41,176 nt of DNA from a bacterium (GTDB lineage: Bacteria > Lernaellota > Lernaellaia > JACKCT01), in assembly GCA_019912885.1 (NCBI GenBank), contig JAIOHV010000102.1:1-41176 (forward strand). The letters run 5' to 3'. The notes below the pieces were generated by a model that searched no databases, was not told where the DNA came from, and saw only the letters and a program-made list of their open reading frames with translations. A program made the translations under genes and the position numbers. Shown here in pieces: positions 8,046 through 15,651 of the stretch (positions within the stretch are counted from its first letter, which is position 1; every line of letters starts with the position of its first letter).

Positions 8046-9119
8046 TCAGCGGTGCGCGGCCGGCGCCGGTGCGGGGTTTTCGGCGATGCCTTCGGATGGA
8101 CCCGCGTCCCACTTCGTGTGCGCCGGGAAATTTTTCACGAGCCAGCCCCACAGCAGATGCCCGTAGCCGACGCTCGGAAGGCCGATCGCGTCGAAGAACG
8201 GGCGCAGTTCGCGGTTGAGCTTTTTCAGGTTGTACATCGGCACCGTGGGGAAGTAGTGGTGCTCCAGGTGGAAGTTCGACCACACGAACAGGAAGTGCCA
8301 CACCGGGTTGCCGTCCACGCGCGTGCCCCACTTGGCCGGGTCGGCCGGATCGATCTCGTAATGCTGCCCCAGGCGATTCAGGATGAAGGCGATGGGAAAA
8401 AACACCGTCATCGGCACGAGATACGCGCGCGCCATCACGCCCCACCCGCCGGCAACGACAAGCAGCGCCGCGATCGCGAAATGCAGCGAGAAGTTCGCGA
8501 TGCGTTCGCGCCGGATACGCCGGCGAAGCTCCTGCGGATAAATCGCCGTCTCCGTCGCCGCCGCCTTCGCGTAGATGACGATGAGCGCGATCGTAAAATA
8601 GAGCGCCTTGTACCAGCGCGCGTTGAGCTTCGGAGACAGGTGCGCGCGCTTGGGATCGTCGATCTCGCTGCCGAGATTCGCGTGGTGATCCAGGTGCCAC
8701 CGCGTGAACTGCGAAGCGGAAATCGCGCTCGGAAACGAATACAGCAGCCCCAGGAACCGCTTGGCCTTCGGGTGCGGCTTCACGAAGATCGCGTTGTGAA
8801 GCTGCTCGTGCAATAGGATGATGAACCCCAGCACGGTGAATCCCTGAAGCGCCGCCGCGGGGATCCAGATGAGCGGGTTCGTGAACGTCCAGCACACCCA
8901 GCCAAGCAGGAACATCTGCGCGTAAAGCCGCCCGACGGTCAGAAAGTGCCGCCACGGGCGGATCTTCTGCAACGCGCGCACGCGCTCGGGCGGCACGTGC
9001 TCGCGAATGCGCGCAAGCACGTCACCGGAGTGCGCAAACCAGGTCTTTTCCTTCTCGTAATTCTTCGGCGCCGCCGCGAGGTTTTCGGCGGCGTTGGTGT
9101 CTTTTGTCGTGGCTTCCAT
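8046..9119 (-). CDS. Membrane fatty acid desaturase
   Basis: 357 residues, ATG 9119 behind GGGGA; an in-frame TTG one codon upstream is less likely. Three histidine boxes are present: HEQLH (about 104-108), HLDHH (142-146) and HLEHH (284-288), the di-iron ligand set of integral membrane acyl desaturases (PF00487). Hydrophobic segments around 68-102, 172-188, 212-250 and 274-282 fit the four-helix membrane topology. It should introduce a double bond into an acyl chain at the inner membrane, using O2 and an electron donor not encoded nearby. It is the first gene of a unit with the ceramidase-fold protein, so the substrate could be an N-acylated or sphingoid lipid rather than a phospholipid acyl chain, but that is inference from context. 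Confidence 0.9.
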   Translation of the reverse strand: MEATTKDTNAAENLAAAPKNYEKEKTWFAHSGDVLARIREHVPPERVRALQKIRPWRHFLTVGRLYAQMFLLGWVCWTFTNPLIWIPAAALQGFTVLGFIILLHEQLHNAIFVKPHPKAKRFLGLLYSFPSAISASQFTRWHLDHHANLGSEIDDPKRAHLSPKLNARWYKALYFTIALIVIYAKAAATETAIYPQELRRRIRRERIANFSLHFAIAALLVVAGGWGVMARAYLVPMTVFFPIAFILNRLGQHYEIDPADPAKWGTRVDGNPVWHFLFVWSNFHLEHHYFPTVPMYNLKKLNRELRPFFDAIGLPSVGYGHLLWGWLVKNFPAHTKWDAGPSEGIAENPAPAPAAHR

Positions 9120-9541
9120 CAAATCCCCGTTCCAACGGTCCTGGTTCGACGACCAACCTTTTATTATAAGGAACGCGCCCGCTTACGAAAAGGCGCCCCA
9201 CGCGCGCGGATTTTGCGTTCTCTGTGCGTTATCAATCGAATTGGAGCGATTGCCTCCCCCGTATCGCCTTTTGAGCGATAATGGCCGATAGATAGGTGTT
9301 GGCTCGCCGCCCGGCGCGCCGAGGGACGAGGTGCTAATCCCGCCGTTCTTTCCGGCGGCTTATGACGAACAACCCGCCCGCCGGGTCGAAAGGTTGGTAT
9401 TGCGAGGGAAACGACGAATTTTATTGAATTTTTGACGAAATTCCTGGCGATCCTGACAAAGCGGAGCCGGTGGTTACATTGCGTTGTGGCCGCAAAAAAA
9501 CGGCCGATCCGGCCATGAGCCGGGGGACGAAAGGGAGCAAG
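9120..9541. other. Divergent intergenic region between the desaturase and lon, with three GC hairpins
   Basis: 422 bp between divergent genes, so it must hold both promoters. Visible structure: an imperfect CTCG...CGAG dyad near 9303-9323, CCGCCG-N7-CGGCGG at 9340-9358, and ACCCG-N5-CGGGT at 9372-9386. The half-site GTGCTAA at 9331-9337 has no CIRCE partner. No clear sigma-70 or heat-shock promoter could be assigned. No gene seen. Confidence 0.45.
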
Positions 9542-11902
9542 ATGTTCTTCGACGAAAACAAACACCCGAAAAACCTGCCCGTTCTGGCGCTTCGGAATGC
9601 GGTCCTGTTCCCGAACGCGATCGCGCCGATGGCCGTCGGACGGAAATTTTCGCTCGCCGCGATCGAAGCGGCGCAGGAAGCCGACGGCTTCATTGCCATC
9701 TTCACGCAACGCGATCCGAAGGTCGAAAATCCCGCGGGCGAAGATCTGCACGCCTTCGGAACGCTCGCCAAGATCCTGAAGGTCATGGACGAGCGTTCCA
9801 GTTCGACGCAGACCGTCCTTTTGCAGGGCCTCGCCCGCATCCAGGGCACCGAGTTTTCCGCGTACACGCCGCACATGCGCGTGGACGTGGATTATCCCCT
9901 CGAAACGCCCGTGATCGATGCCGAGGTCGAGGCGCTCGCCAAAAAGACCAAGGAGCTGGCGCTCCAGGTCATCCAGCTTTCGCCGAACATCCCCGGCGAG
10001 GCGCGCCAGTTCGTGGACGAGATGCAGGAGATCGGACCGCTTTGCGACCTCATCGCCGCCAACATGTCGATCCCCGTCGACGAACGCATCGCCATCCTCG
10101 AAACGCTCGACATCAAGGCGCGCTGCCGACGCATCATCCGCCTGCTCAATACCGAGCTTGAGATGCTGCGCGTCAAAAAACGCATCGACGAGGAAATCCG
10201 CGGCGAGCTCGACCGCAACCAGAAAGAGTTCTACCTGCGCAAGCAGATGGACGCGATCCGCAAGGAACTCGGCGACGACGACGGCGCGGAATCCGACATC
10301 GACGATTTCCGAAAGCGCATCGACGAGGCCGAACTGCCCAAGGACGCCCTCGACGTCGCCGAACGCGAGCTGAAGCGCCTGCAACGCATTCCTCCCTCGA
10401 GCCCCGAGCACACGGTCAGCCACACCTATCTCGAGTGGATTCTCGACCTCCCGTGGAACGAGGAGACGGAAGACCACATCGACCTCAAGGAGGCCGAGAA
10501 GATCCTCGACGAGGATTCCTACGGCCTGGAGAAAGTGAAGCGGCGCATCCTCGAATATCTCGCGGTACGCAAGCTCAAGCCCGGCATGAAGGGACCGATC
10601 CTGTGCCTCGTCGGCCCTCCGGGCGTCGGCAAGACCTCGCTCGGAAGCAGCGTCGCCCGATCCATGGGACGCAAGTTCTATCGCATGAGCCTCGGTGGCC
10701 TGCACGACGAGGCCGAAATCCGCGGCCATCGGCGCACCTACATCGGCTCCATGCCCGGCCGCATCCTGCAGACGATGAAAAAGGTCGGCGTACGCAATCC
10801 CGTTTTCGTCCTCGACGAACTCGACAAGGTCGGCGCGGACTTCCGGGGCGATCCTTCAAGCGCGCTTCTCGAAGTCCTGGACCCGGAGCAGAACTTCGCG
10901 TTCTCCGACAACTACCTGCAAATCCCGTTTGACCTGTCGAAGGTGCTGTTCATCGGAACGGCCAACCGCATGGATACCGTCCCGCCCGCGCTGCGCGACC
11001 GCCTGGAGGTCATCGAGATCCCCGGTTACACCACCGAGGAAAAGATGATCATCGCGCGCCAGCACCTCATCAAGCAGGAACTCGAAAACCACGGCCTGAC
11101 TGCCGAGCAGATCGAGATCACCGACGACGCGCTCGCCCGGCTCATCGATCACTACACGCACGAGGCCGGTGTTCGCGAGCTCAAGCGCAACATCGCTTCG
11201 ATCTGCCGCGCCGGCGCGCGCATCATCGCCGGCGGCGAGGCCGAACACGTGCAGGTAACCGGCGAGAAGGTCGGCGATATCCTGGGCGCCGAGCGTTATT
11301 ACCCCGAGGTCGCCGAACGCACGAGCGTCACAGGCGTCGCGACCGGCATGGCCTGGACGCCCGCCGGCGGCGACATCCTGTTCATCGAGGCCAGCATGAT
11401 GAAAGGCAAGGGCAACCTCATCCTCACCGGCAAGCTCGGAGAGGTCATGCAGGAGTCCGCCAAGGCCGCGCTGTCCTACATCCGAAGCAAGGCCGAGGAT
11501 TTCAACATCGATCCGCAGGTCTTCCAGGATTACGACATCCACATCCACATCCCCGCCGGCGCCATCGGCAAGGACGGACCGAGCGCCGGCATCACCCTGC
11601 TCGCGGCGCTTGCGTCGCTTCTCACCGGACGCAAGGTCAACGCCGACATGGCGATGACCGGAGAGGTCACGCTGCGCGGCCAGGTTCTCCAGGTCGGCGG
11701 CATCAAGGAAAAAATCCTCGCCGCCAAACGCGCGGGCATCAAGCGAATCCTCCTGCCCGAGAAAAACCGCAAGGACCTGCTTGAGATTCCCGAAAGGCTG
11801 CGCGCGGGTGTGGAGTTCCACTTCATCAACAACATCGACGAGGCGCTCGCCAGCGCCCTCGAGGCCGTCGCCCCGCCGCCCCCGGCGCCCGGAGCGAACT
11901 GA
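9542..11902 (+). CDS. lon: ATP-dependent protease Lon
   Basis: 786 residues, normal bacterial Lon length. ATG 9542 is chosen because GGGAG lies 4 nt upstream; in-frame starts at 9470 and 9515 lack a comparable site. The N-terminal substrate-binding domain opens with N-L-P-V-L-A-L-R-N-A-V-L-F-P. Walker A GPPGVGKT is at 358-365, with Walker B V-F-V-L-D-E-L-D-K-V after it. The protease domain has D-G-P-S-A-G with Ser681 and Lys724, 43 residues apart as in E. coli Lon (Ser679/Lys722). Lon is a cytoplasmic AAA+ hexamer that degrades misfolded and selected regulatory proteins. The gene stands alone and ends at a strong terminator at 12015. Nothing looks abnormal. Confidence 0.98.
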   Translation: MFFDENKHPKNLPVLALRNAVLFPNAIAPMAVGRKFSLAAIEAAQEADGFIAIFTQRDPKVENPAGEDLHAFGTLAKILKVMDERSSSTQTVLLQGLARIQGTEFSAYTPHMRVDVDYPLETPVIDAEVEALAKKTKELALQVIQLSPNIPGEARQFVDEMQEIGPLCDLIAANMSIPVDERIAILETLDIKARCRRIIRLLNTELEMLRVKKRIDEEIRGELDRNQKEFYLRKQMDAIRKELGDDDGAESDIDDFRKRIDEAELPKDALDVAERELKRLQRIPPSSPEHTVSHTYLEWILDLPWNEETEDHIDLKEAEKILDEDSYGLEKVKRRILEYLAVRKLKPGMKGPILCLVGPPGVGKTSLGSSVARSMGRKFYRMSLGGLHDEAEIRGHRRTYIGSMPGRILQTMKKVGVRNPVFVLDELDKVGADFRGDPSSALLEVLDPEQNFAFSDNYLQIPFDLSKVLFIGTANRMDTVPPALRDRLEVIEIPGYTTEEKMIIARQHLIKQELENHGLTAEQIEITDDALARLIDHYTHEAGVRELKRNIASICRAGARIIAGGEAEHVQVTGEKVGDILGAERYYPEVAERTSVTGVATGMAWTPAGGDILFIEASMMKGKGNLILTGKLGEVMQESAKAALSYIRSKAEDFNIDPQVFQDYDIHIHIPAGAIGKDGPSAGITLLAALASLLTGRKVNADMAMTGEVTLRGQVLQVGGIKEKILAAKRAGIKRILLPEKNRKDLLEIPERLRAGVEFHFINNIDEALASALEAVAPPPPAPGAN

Positions 11903-12014
11903 ACGCGAGACAACCATACGCACGATAAAGGCGGCGCGCGGACATAAAAGACGCGCGAACGCACGATAGGGGTGCCGCGCCGAAGCGCGCGAAAACCGGA
12001 CGCGAAAACGTCAT

Positions 12015-12051
12015 CCGCCCCGCCCCGCTCAGAGCGGGGCGGGGCGGTTTT
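12015..12051 (+). terminator. Rho-independent terminator for lon
   Basis: Perfect 15-bp GC stem (12015-12029 with 12033-12047) around the 3-nt loop CAG, followed by TTTT at 12048-12051. It lies 112 nt after the lon stop. The stem is a doubled CCGCCCC motif. Confidence 0.85.
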
Positions 12052-12128
12052 GCGTTGGCGGGAGGCTCGGCGCCGCATGCCGGCACACGGTTGTACCGTG
12101 CCTGTGCCCGGAGGAAATTCGTCTCAAC

Positions 12129-12270
12129 CCGACGCGCCCGCAAATCCCGTCTCTACCCGACGCGCCCGCAAATCCCGCACGACCCGTCTCCCCGCCACGG
12201 CCGCTCCCTGGGACCGCAGGTGTCCTCACCTGCTTCGAAAAAGCGCACCGTTCCCCGACGCGCCCGCAAA
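12129..12270 (+). repeat. CGACGCGCCCGCAAAT repeats with one CCTGGGA hairpin
   Basis: CCGACGCGCCCGCAAA-type units at 12129-12149, 12157-12177 and 12254-12270. A CCTGGGACC hairpin (GCAGGTG-TCCT-CACCTGC, TTCG) lies at 12207-12237. The block occupies the space between the lon terminator and the PIN gene stop, where both flanking genes end. No gene in 11903-12316. Confidence 0.75.
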
Positions 12271-12316
12271 CACCCCACCACGCCCGCGTCGGGCGCGGTT
12301 TGCCACGAAAGCCCGA

Positions 12317-12754
12317 TCAGCGCGCGGGATCGACCCATTCGACGCGAACGCCAAGATCCGCAAGAGGTAAGAAATCGCGATCGCTGGTCAGAAGATACGC
12401 GTTTATATTGAGCGCCGTCGCGGCGATCCAAAGGTCGTTGTGGCTAACGGTCAGTCCGCACCGGCGAGTGGATGTATCCAAATCGGAATAGATTTCGGCG
12501 ATTTCGAAATCATCGAGACCGACAATCGCAAGCTCATGAAGGTACGCGTACATGTCGTTGATCCTTTGCGCGCCCCATTTCGATTGCGCCGCGAACGACA
12601 GGATTTCTCCAGCGGTGACGATGGAAATGAATGCCTTCTCAACGCGCGTACCAAGTTGGTAATCGTTAAAGATTTGCACGCCCGTTCTTTTGCCTCGCAG
12701 CAAATGAACCAGCACGCTCGTGTCGTATTGGATATTCGCGAACGCGGGAATCAC
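12317..12754 (-). CDS. PIN-domain protein, probable VapC-like toxin RNase
   Basis: 145 residues, start GTG 12754, overlapping the upstream gene's stop in a GTGA arrangement. PIN landmarks: Y-D-T-S-V-L-V-H with Asp11, T-A-G-E-I with Glu50, S-H-N-D-L-W-I-A-A-T-A with Asp107, and L-L-T-S-D-R-D-F with Asp125/Asp127. These four acidic positions bind Mg2+ in VapC-type endoribonucleases. Length and the L-W-I-A-A-T-A-L helix fit type II toxins. The coupled upstream gene is the natural antitoxin candidate even though it is not a recognisable VapB. Cytoplasmic; RNA target unknown. PIN call firm, toxin role inferred from the pairing. Confidence 0.85.
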   Translation of the reverse strand: MIPAFANIQYDTSVLVHLLRGKRTGVQIFNDYQLGTRVEKAFISIVTAGEILSFAAQSKWGAQRINDMYAYLHELAIVGLDDFEIAEIYSDLDTSTRRCGLTVSHNDLWIAATALNINAYLLTSDRDFLPLADLGVRVEWVDPAR

Positions 12755-13215
12755 TTCCGGCGCCTGAGCAAATCCTCAATCTCCTCGTCCGTCTCGTCAC
12801 CGGGCCACTTGCCGAAAATCGCGTTGATGCCCGTCGTCGCCGTCTGCGGCTCGCGGTAATCGCGCTTGGGGCCGCCGGCAAGCGGACGCGGCATCTTGCG
12901 CCACGGGCTCGTGTTCTCCGTGGCGGCGGCAACCCGCACGGCTTCGATCAGCACCGCCTCGCCCGCGGACGAAAAAATCGCGCGCCCCGAGACAATGACG
13001 ATCGTGCCCAAAAGCGCGGCGAGGTCGTCGCCGGGCATATCGATCGCAACACCCGGCAGCCTCTCGCCGCTTTCCAGCACGAGTACAAACGTTCTGTCGC
13101 CGGCGTGGACCGACCCCAGCGTTCCCGCCACGCGGACCTGCCGGTCCGGGGGTCGATCGCGCTTCTCGTTGATTCGCTGAGCCGTCACGATCGCGCTCCC
13201 TTTCTTGCCGCCCAT
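12751..13215 (-). CDS. OB-like protein upstream of the PIN toxin, candidate antitoxin
   Basis: 154 residues from ATG 13215. A GTG at 13188 with GGGAG 7 nt upstream is a strong alternative (145 residues). Residues about 27-100 look like an all-beta OB-like domain: V-R-V-A-G-T-L, then F-V-L-V-L-E-S-G-E-R-L-P-G-V, then L-L-G-T-I-V-I-V-S-G and V-L-I-E-A. The C-terminal tail from about 125 (I-N-A-I-F-G-K-W-P-G-D-E-T-D-E-E-I-E-D-L-L) is short, acidic and Trp-containing, like the toxin-wrapping tails of VapB antitoxins. No AbrB, RHH or HTH domain is visible. The stop overlaps the toxin start (GTGA), so translation is coupled with this gene first, the usual antitoxin-toxin order. Function inferred. 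Confidence 0.7.
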   Translation of the reverse strand: MGGKKGSAIVTAQRINEKRDRPPDRQVRVAGTLGSVHAGDRTFVLVLESGERLPGVAIDMPGDDLAALLGTIVIVSGRAIFSSAGEAVLIEAVRVAAATENTSPWRKMPRPLAGGPKRDYREPQTATTGINAIFGKWPGDETDEEIEDLLRRRK

Positions 13216-13312
13216 TGTATATCACCCGCCCGCACGGCAAACCACCGGCCTCGCCCCTGATAGCCCCGGGGCTGCGGGCGGCCCGCTTGCCTCGATCGTA
13301 CCCGTGTCCGAT

Positions 13313-13433
13313 GGACAGAATGGACTCAACGGACAGGATGGACGTCGGAAGGAACCGACAGCCCATCGAGCCGGCCGGACGCGCCCGGCGGGTCCATCAA
13401 GTCCATCCAGTCCATAATGTCCATTGCTGTCCG
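13313..13433. repeat. Inverted pair of nonamer arrays between divergent genes
   Basis: Left arm about 13313-13350: ATGGAC units spaced by AGA, TCA (next unit ACGGAC), AGG and GTC. Right arm about 13393-13433: GTCCAT units spaced by CAA, CCA, AAT and TGC. The arms are inverted round a ~45-bp core containing GTCGG-AAGGAA-CCGAC, so a long imperfect hairpin is possible. It lies between the divergent OB-like and transglutaminase genes. Confidence 0.8.
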
Positions 13434-13480
13434 TTCGGTTTTGCTTGACCTTCCCCCTCGCGATTTGCGACGGTGCTCCC

Positions 13481-14650
13481 ATGACCACGCGCACGCGGCC
13501 AATCTCCAATCGTCGTTCTTCAATCTTCAATTTTCGCCTTCTCGCACTTGCCTTGTCGCTCGCGTTACCGTCCCCCGCCCTCGCCGCCGACTGGACCCCC
13601 TGGGCGCTTGGATACACCGCCGACATGGACCATCTCCCGGCGCAGCCGATCCTCGCCGCGGACCCCGTGATCTACAACGTCGAGGTCAACGCCGAGTTTC
13701 ACGTCCGCGACAATCCGGACAACGAGACGCTCATCGTCACCATGCCGCTTCCCGCCGACACCGATTCGCAAAAGGTGCAGGTCTGGCGCGCCTCGCCGCC
13801 GCCGGCGCGCGAGTGGACGACGCGCTACGGATACCGATACGCGCAGTGGGAGCTTGGCCCCGGCTATCCCGGCGAGCGCCTCGCCGTCAAATACGAGGCG
13901 AACGTCGAGCTGCGGAAGGTCCGCTACGAGATCGACCCGACCACCGTCGGGACGCTCGACGCGATCCCCGAGGACATCCGCCGCGACTACCTCGCCGACG
14001 GACCGTATTACCGGCTCGACAAGCCCATCATCCGCAACGCCGCGGCCGAGGCCGTCGCCGGCGAGACGAACGCGCTCGCCGCCACCCAGCGCGTCTGGAA
14101 TTACGTGCGCGGCCGGCTTTTTTACAAGGGCGACGGACGCAAGCTCCCCGCGCCGCGCACCCTGCTTTTGGGTCACGGCTCGTGCACGGAATATTCGTTC
14201 TCGATGATCGCGCTTTGCCGCGCCGCCGGCATCCCCGCGCGCTACGTCTCCGGCACCGTGGCGCGCAACCGCCCGCACCGCGTCACGGCGTACGACCTCG
14301 CGTTTCACAAGGTGGCCCAGGCGTACATCCCGAATCACGGCTGGGTGACGATGGAATCCTCGCGCGGCGACGGCGTGTACGGCGTCGATCTCACGAGCCG
14401 GCTTTTCGCCACGTCGTCCGGCAAGCTCTTCAATGTCATCTACGAGCCGGAACGGGAGGAGACGAGCCTCGATCCGCGCAACAACGTCGCGACGTACGCC
14501 CCGAGCGGCGCCGGCAAGCTTGATTATTACGGCGTCATCTCCTCGGACTGGAAGGTGCAGGAAGTCTTGCGCCGAGCCCCGTCGATGGAACTCGACCTCG
14601 AACCCCTCGACGGCGAGGGCGAACCGGACGACGACCCGGGCTCATACTGA
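13481..14650 (+). CDS. Secreted transglutaminase-like (cysteine protease fold) protein
   Basis: 389 residues from ATG 13481, chosen because it opens a signal peptide: basic n-region (R-T-R-P-I-S-N-R-R), hydrophobic L-L-A-L-A-L-S-L-A-L, cleavage near A-L-A-A-D. Residues about 40-160 form a beta-rich N-terminal domain. The transglutaminase-like core (PF01841) follows: G-H-G-S-C-T-E-Y-S with the Cys nucleophile near residue 235, then C-R-A-A-G-I-P-A-R-Y-V-S-G, then H-K-V-A-Q-A-Y-I-P-N-H-G-W with the catalytic His. The usual Asp after the GW motif is replaced by V-T-M-E-S-S, so the third triad residue is not clear. Such proteins act outside the cytoplasm as proteases or crosslinkers. No operon partner; no good ribosome site seen. 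Confidence 0.82.
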   Translation: MTTRTRPISNRRSSIFNFRLLALALSLALPSPALAADWTPWALGYTADMDHLPAQPILAADPVIYNVEVNAEFHVRDNPDNETLIVTMPLPADTDSQKVQVWRASPPPAREWTTRYGYRYAQWELGPGYPGERLAVKYEANVELRKVRYEIDPTTVGTLDAIPEDIRRDYLADGPYYRLDKPIIRNAAAEAVAGETNALAATQRVWNYVRGRLFYKGDGRKLPAPRTLLLGHGSCTEYSFSMIALCRAAGIPARYVSGTVARNRPHRVTAYDLAFHKVAQAYIPNHGWVTMESSRGDGVYGVDLTSRLFATSSGKLFNVIYEPEREETSLDPRNNVATYAPSGAGKLDYYGVISSDWKVQEVLRRAPSMELDLEPLDGEGEPDDDPGSY

Positions 14651-14660
14651 CCCTGGGAAC

Positions 14661-14678
14661 GCCGAACCACGGTTCGGC
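14661..14678 (+). repeat. CCTGGGA-family hairpin, GCCGAAC type
   Basis: GCCGAAC-CACG-GTTCGGC, preceded by CCCTGGGAAC starting right after the transglutaminase stop. Shares its CCTGGGA head with the 6001 and 39187 families. Confidence 0.75.
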
Positions 14679-14776
14679 TCCGGAGTCCGCTGCACGCATC
14701 AATAACGTGCATCGCGAGGCGTTCAAGCCGCCGATGATCAATTCGGCCGCGTTCGCCGAAGGAAAGGACGACGCAC

Positions 14777-15442
14777 ATGTCCAGGCTCCGGGTCAATGCC
14801 TTCTCCATCTCCATTGACGGCTTCGGCGCCGGTCCCGGCCAGGACCTGGACAATCCGATGGGCGTCGGAGGGATGGCGCTGCACAAGTGGGTCCTCGGAA
14901 CGAAGACGTTTCGGGACATGCATGCCGATTTCGCCGCATCGTTGTTCGGCGACGAACCGGCCCGCCAAGACGCCGATGACGACTTCGCCGCACGCGGTTT
15001 CGAGAACGTCGGCGCCTGGATCATCGGCCGCAACATGTTCGGGCCGGTGCGCGGCCCCTGGCCCGACGAAAGCTGGAAGGGATGGTGGGGCGACAATCCC
15101 CCCTACCACGTGCCGGTCTTCGTTCTCACGCACCACGCCCGCGCGCCCATCGCGATGGAAGGGGGCACGACGTTCCACTTCGTGACCAGCGGCATTCACG
15201 CCGCGCTCGAACGGGCGATGGCTGCGGCCGGGGGAAAGGACGTCCGGCTCGGCGGCGGCGTGGCCACCATTCGCCAGTACCTCATCGCGGGACGGATCGA
15301 CGAGATGCACCTCGCGCTCTCTCCGGTGCTTCTGGGCCGGGGCGAAAACCTCCTCGCCGGCATCGATATGGTGAGCCTCGGGTACAAGTGCGCCCAGCAC
15401 GTCTCCACGAGCATGGCCACGCATTTTGTCCTGACAAAGTGA
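14777..15442 (+). CDS. Dihydrofolate reductase / RibD C-terminal family reductase
   Basis: 221 residues, ATG 14777 with GGAAAGGA about 10 nt upstream. It matches the RibD_C/DHFR-like family: S-I-D-G-F near the start, I-I-G-R-N-M-F (residues about 78-84), V-F-V-L-T-H-H-A-R, and L-G-G-G-V-A-T-I-R-Q-Y-L as the glycine-rich NADP-binding segment, then L-A-L-S-P-V-L-L-G-R-G. These are cytoplasmic NADPH-dependent reductases, often of unknown substrate, distinct from true folate FolA or full RibD because the deaminase domain is missing. It stands alone, separated from the transglutaminase gene by a repeat. Specific substrate not predictable. Confidence 0.85.
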   Translation: MSRLRVNAFSISIDGFGAGPGQDLDNPMGVGGMALHKWVLGTKTFRDMHADFAASLFGDEPARQDADDDFAARGFENVGAWIIGRNMFGPVRGPWPDESWKGWWGDNPPYHVPVFVLTHHARAPIAMEGGTTFHFVTSGIHAALERAMAAAGGKDVRLGGGVATIRQYLIAGRIDEMHLALSPVLLGRGENLLAGIDMVSLGYKCAQHVSTSMATHFVLTK

Positions 15443-15510
15443 TACCGGGAGCGCGATGCCATCCTTCTTGTTGCCCCGAGCGACGCCGAAGGGTGGTGAA
15501 AATTGTGACG

Positions 15511-15560
15511 ACCTTCCAGACTTTCGGACTTCCAGTCTTTCAGACTTCCAGATTTTCATA
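15511..15560. repeat. Octamer tandem array (CTTCCAGA)
   Basis: About six 8-bp units of CTTCCAGA/CTTTCGGA/CTTTCAGA type, 69 nt after the reductase stop. It is the inverted, more diverged form of TCTGGAAG at 39139-39169. Confidence 0.75.
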
Positions 15561-15651
15561 CATTTGATCCCGGTCAACTTGCGCGCCCGCGTGAATGGGC
15601 GTATGCAATCATTGTAATCATGGATTCATGACTGCCTGGGGAGGGTTCACC

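Noticed and set aside
9325-9337. CIRCE heat-shock operator before lon
   Set aside because: Only a GTGCTAA half-site; the partner TTAGCACTC is missing.
9164-10729. 521-codon minus-strand open frame opposite lon
   Set aside because: Shadow of lon; no domain and no start context.
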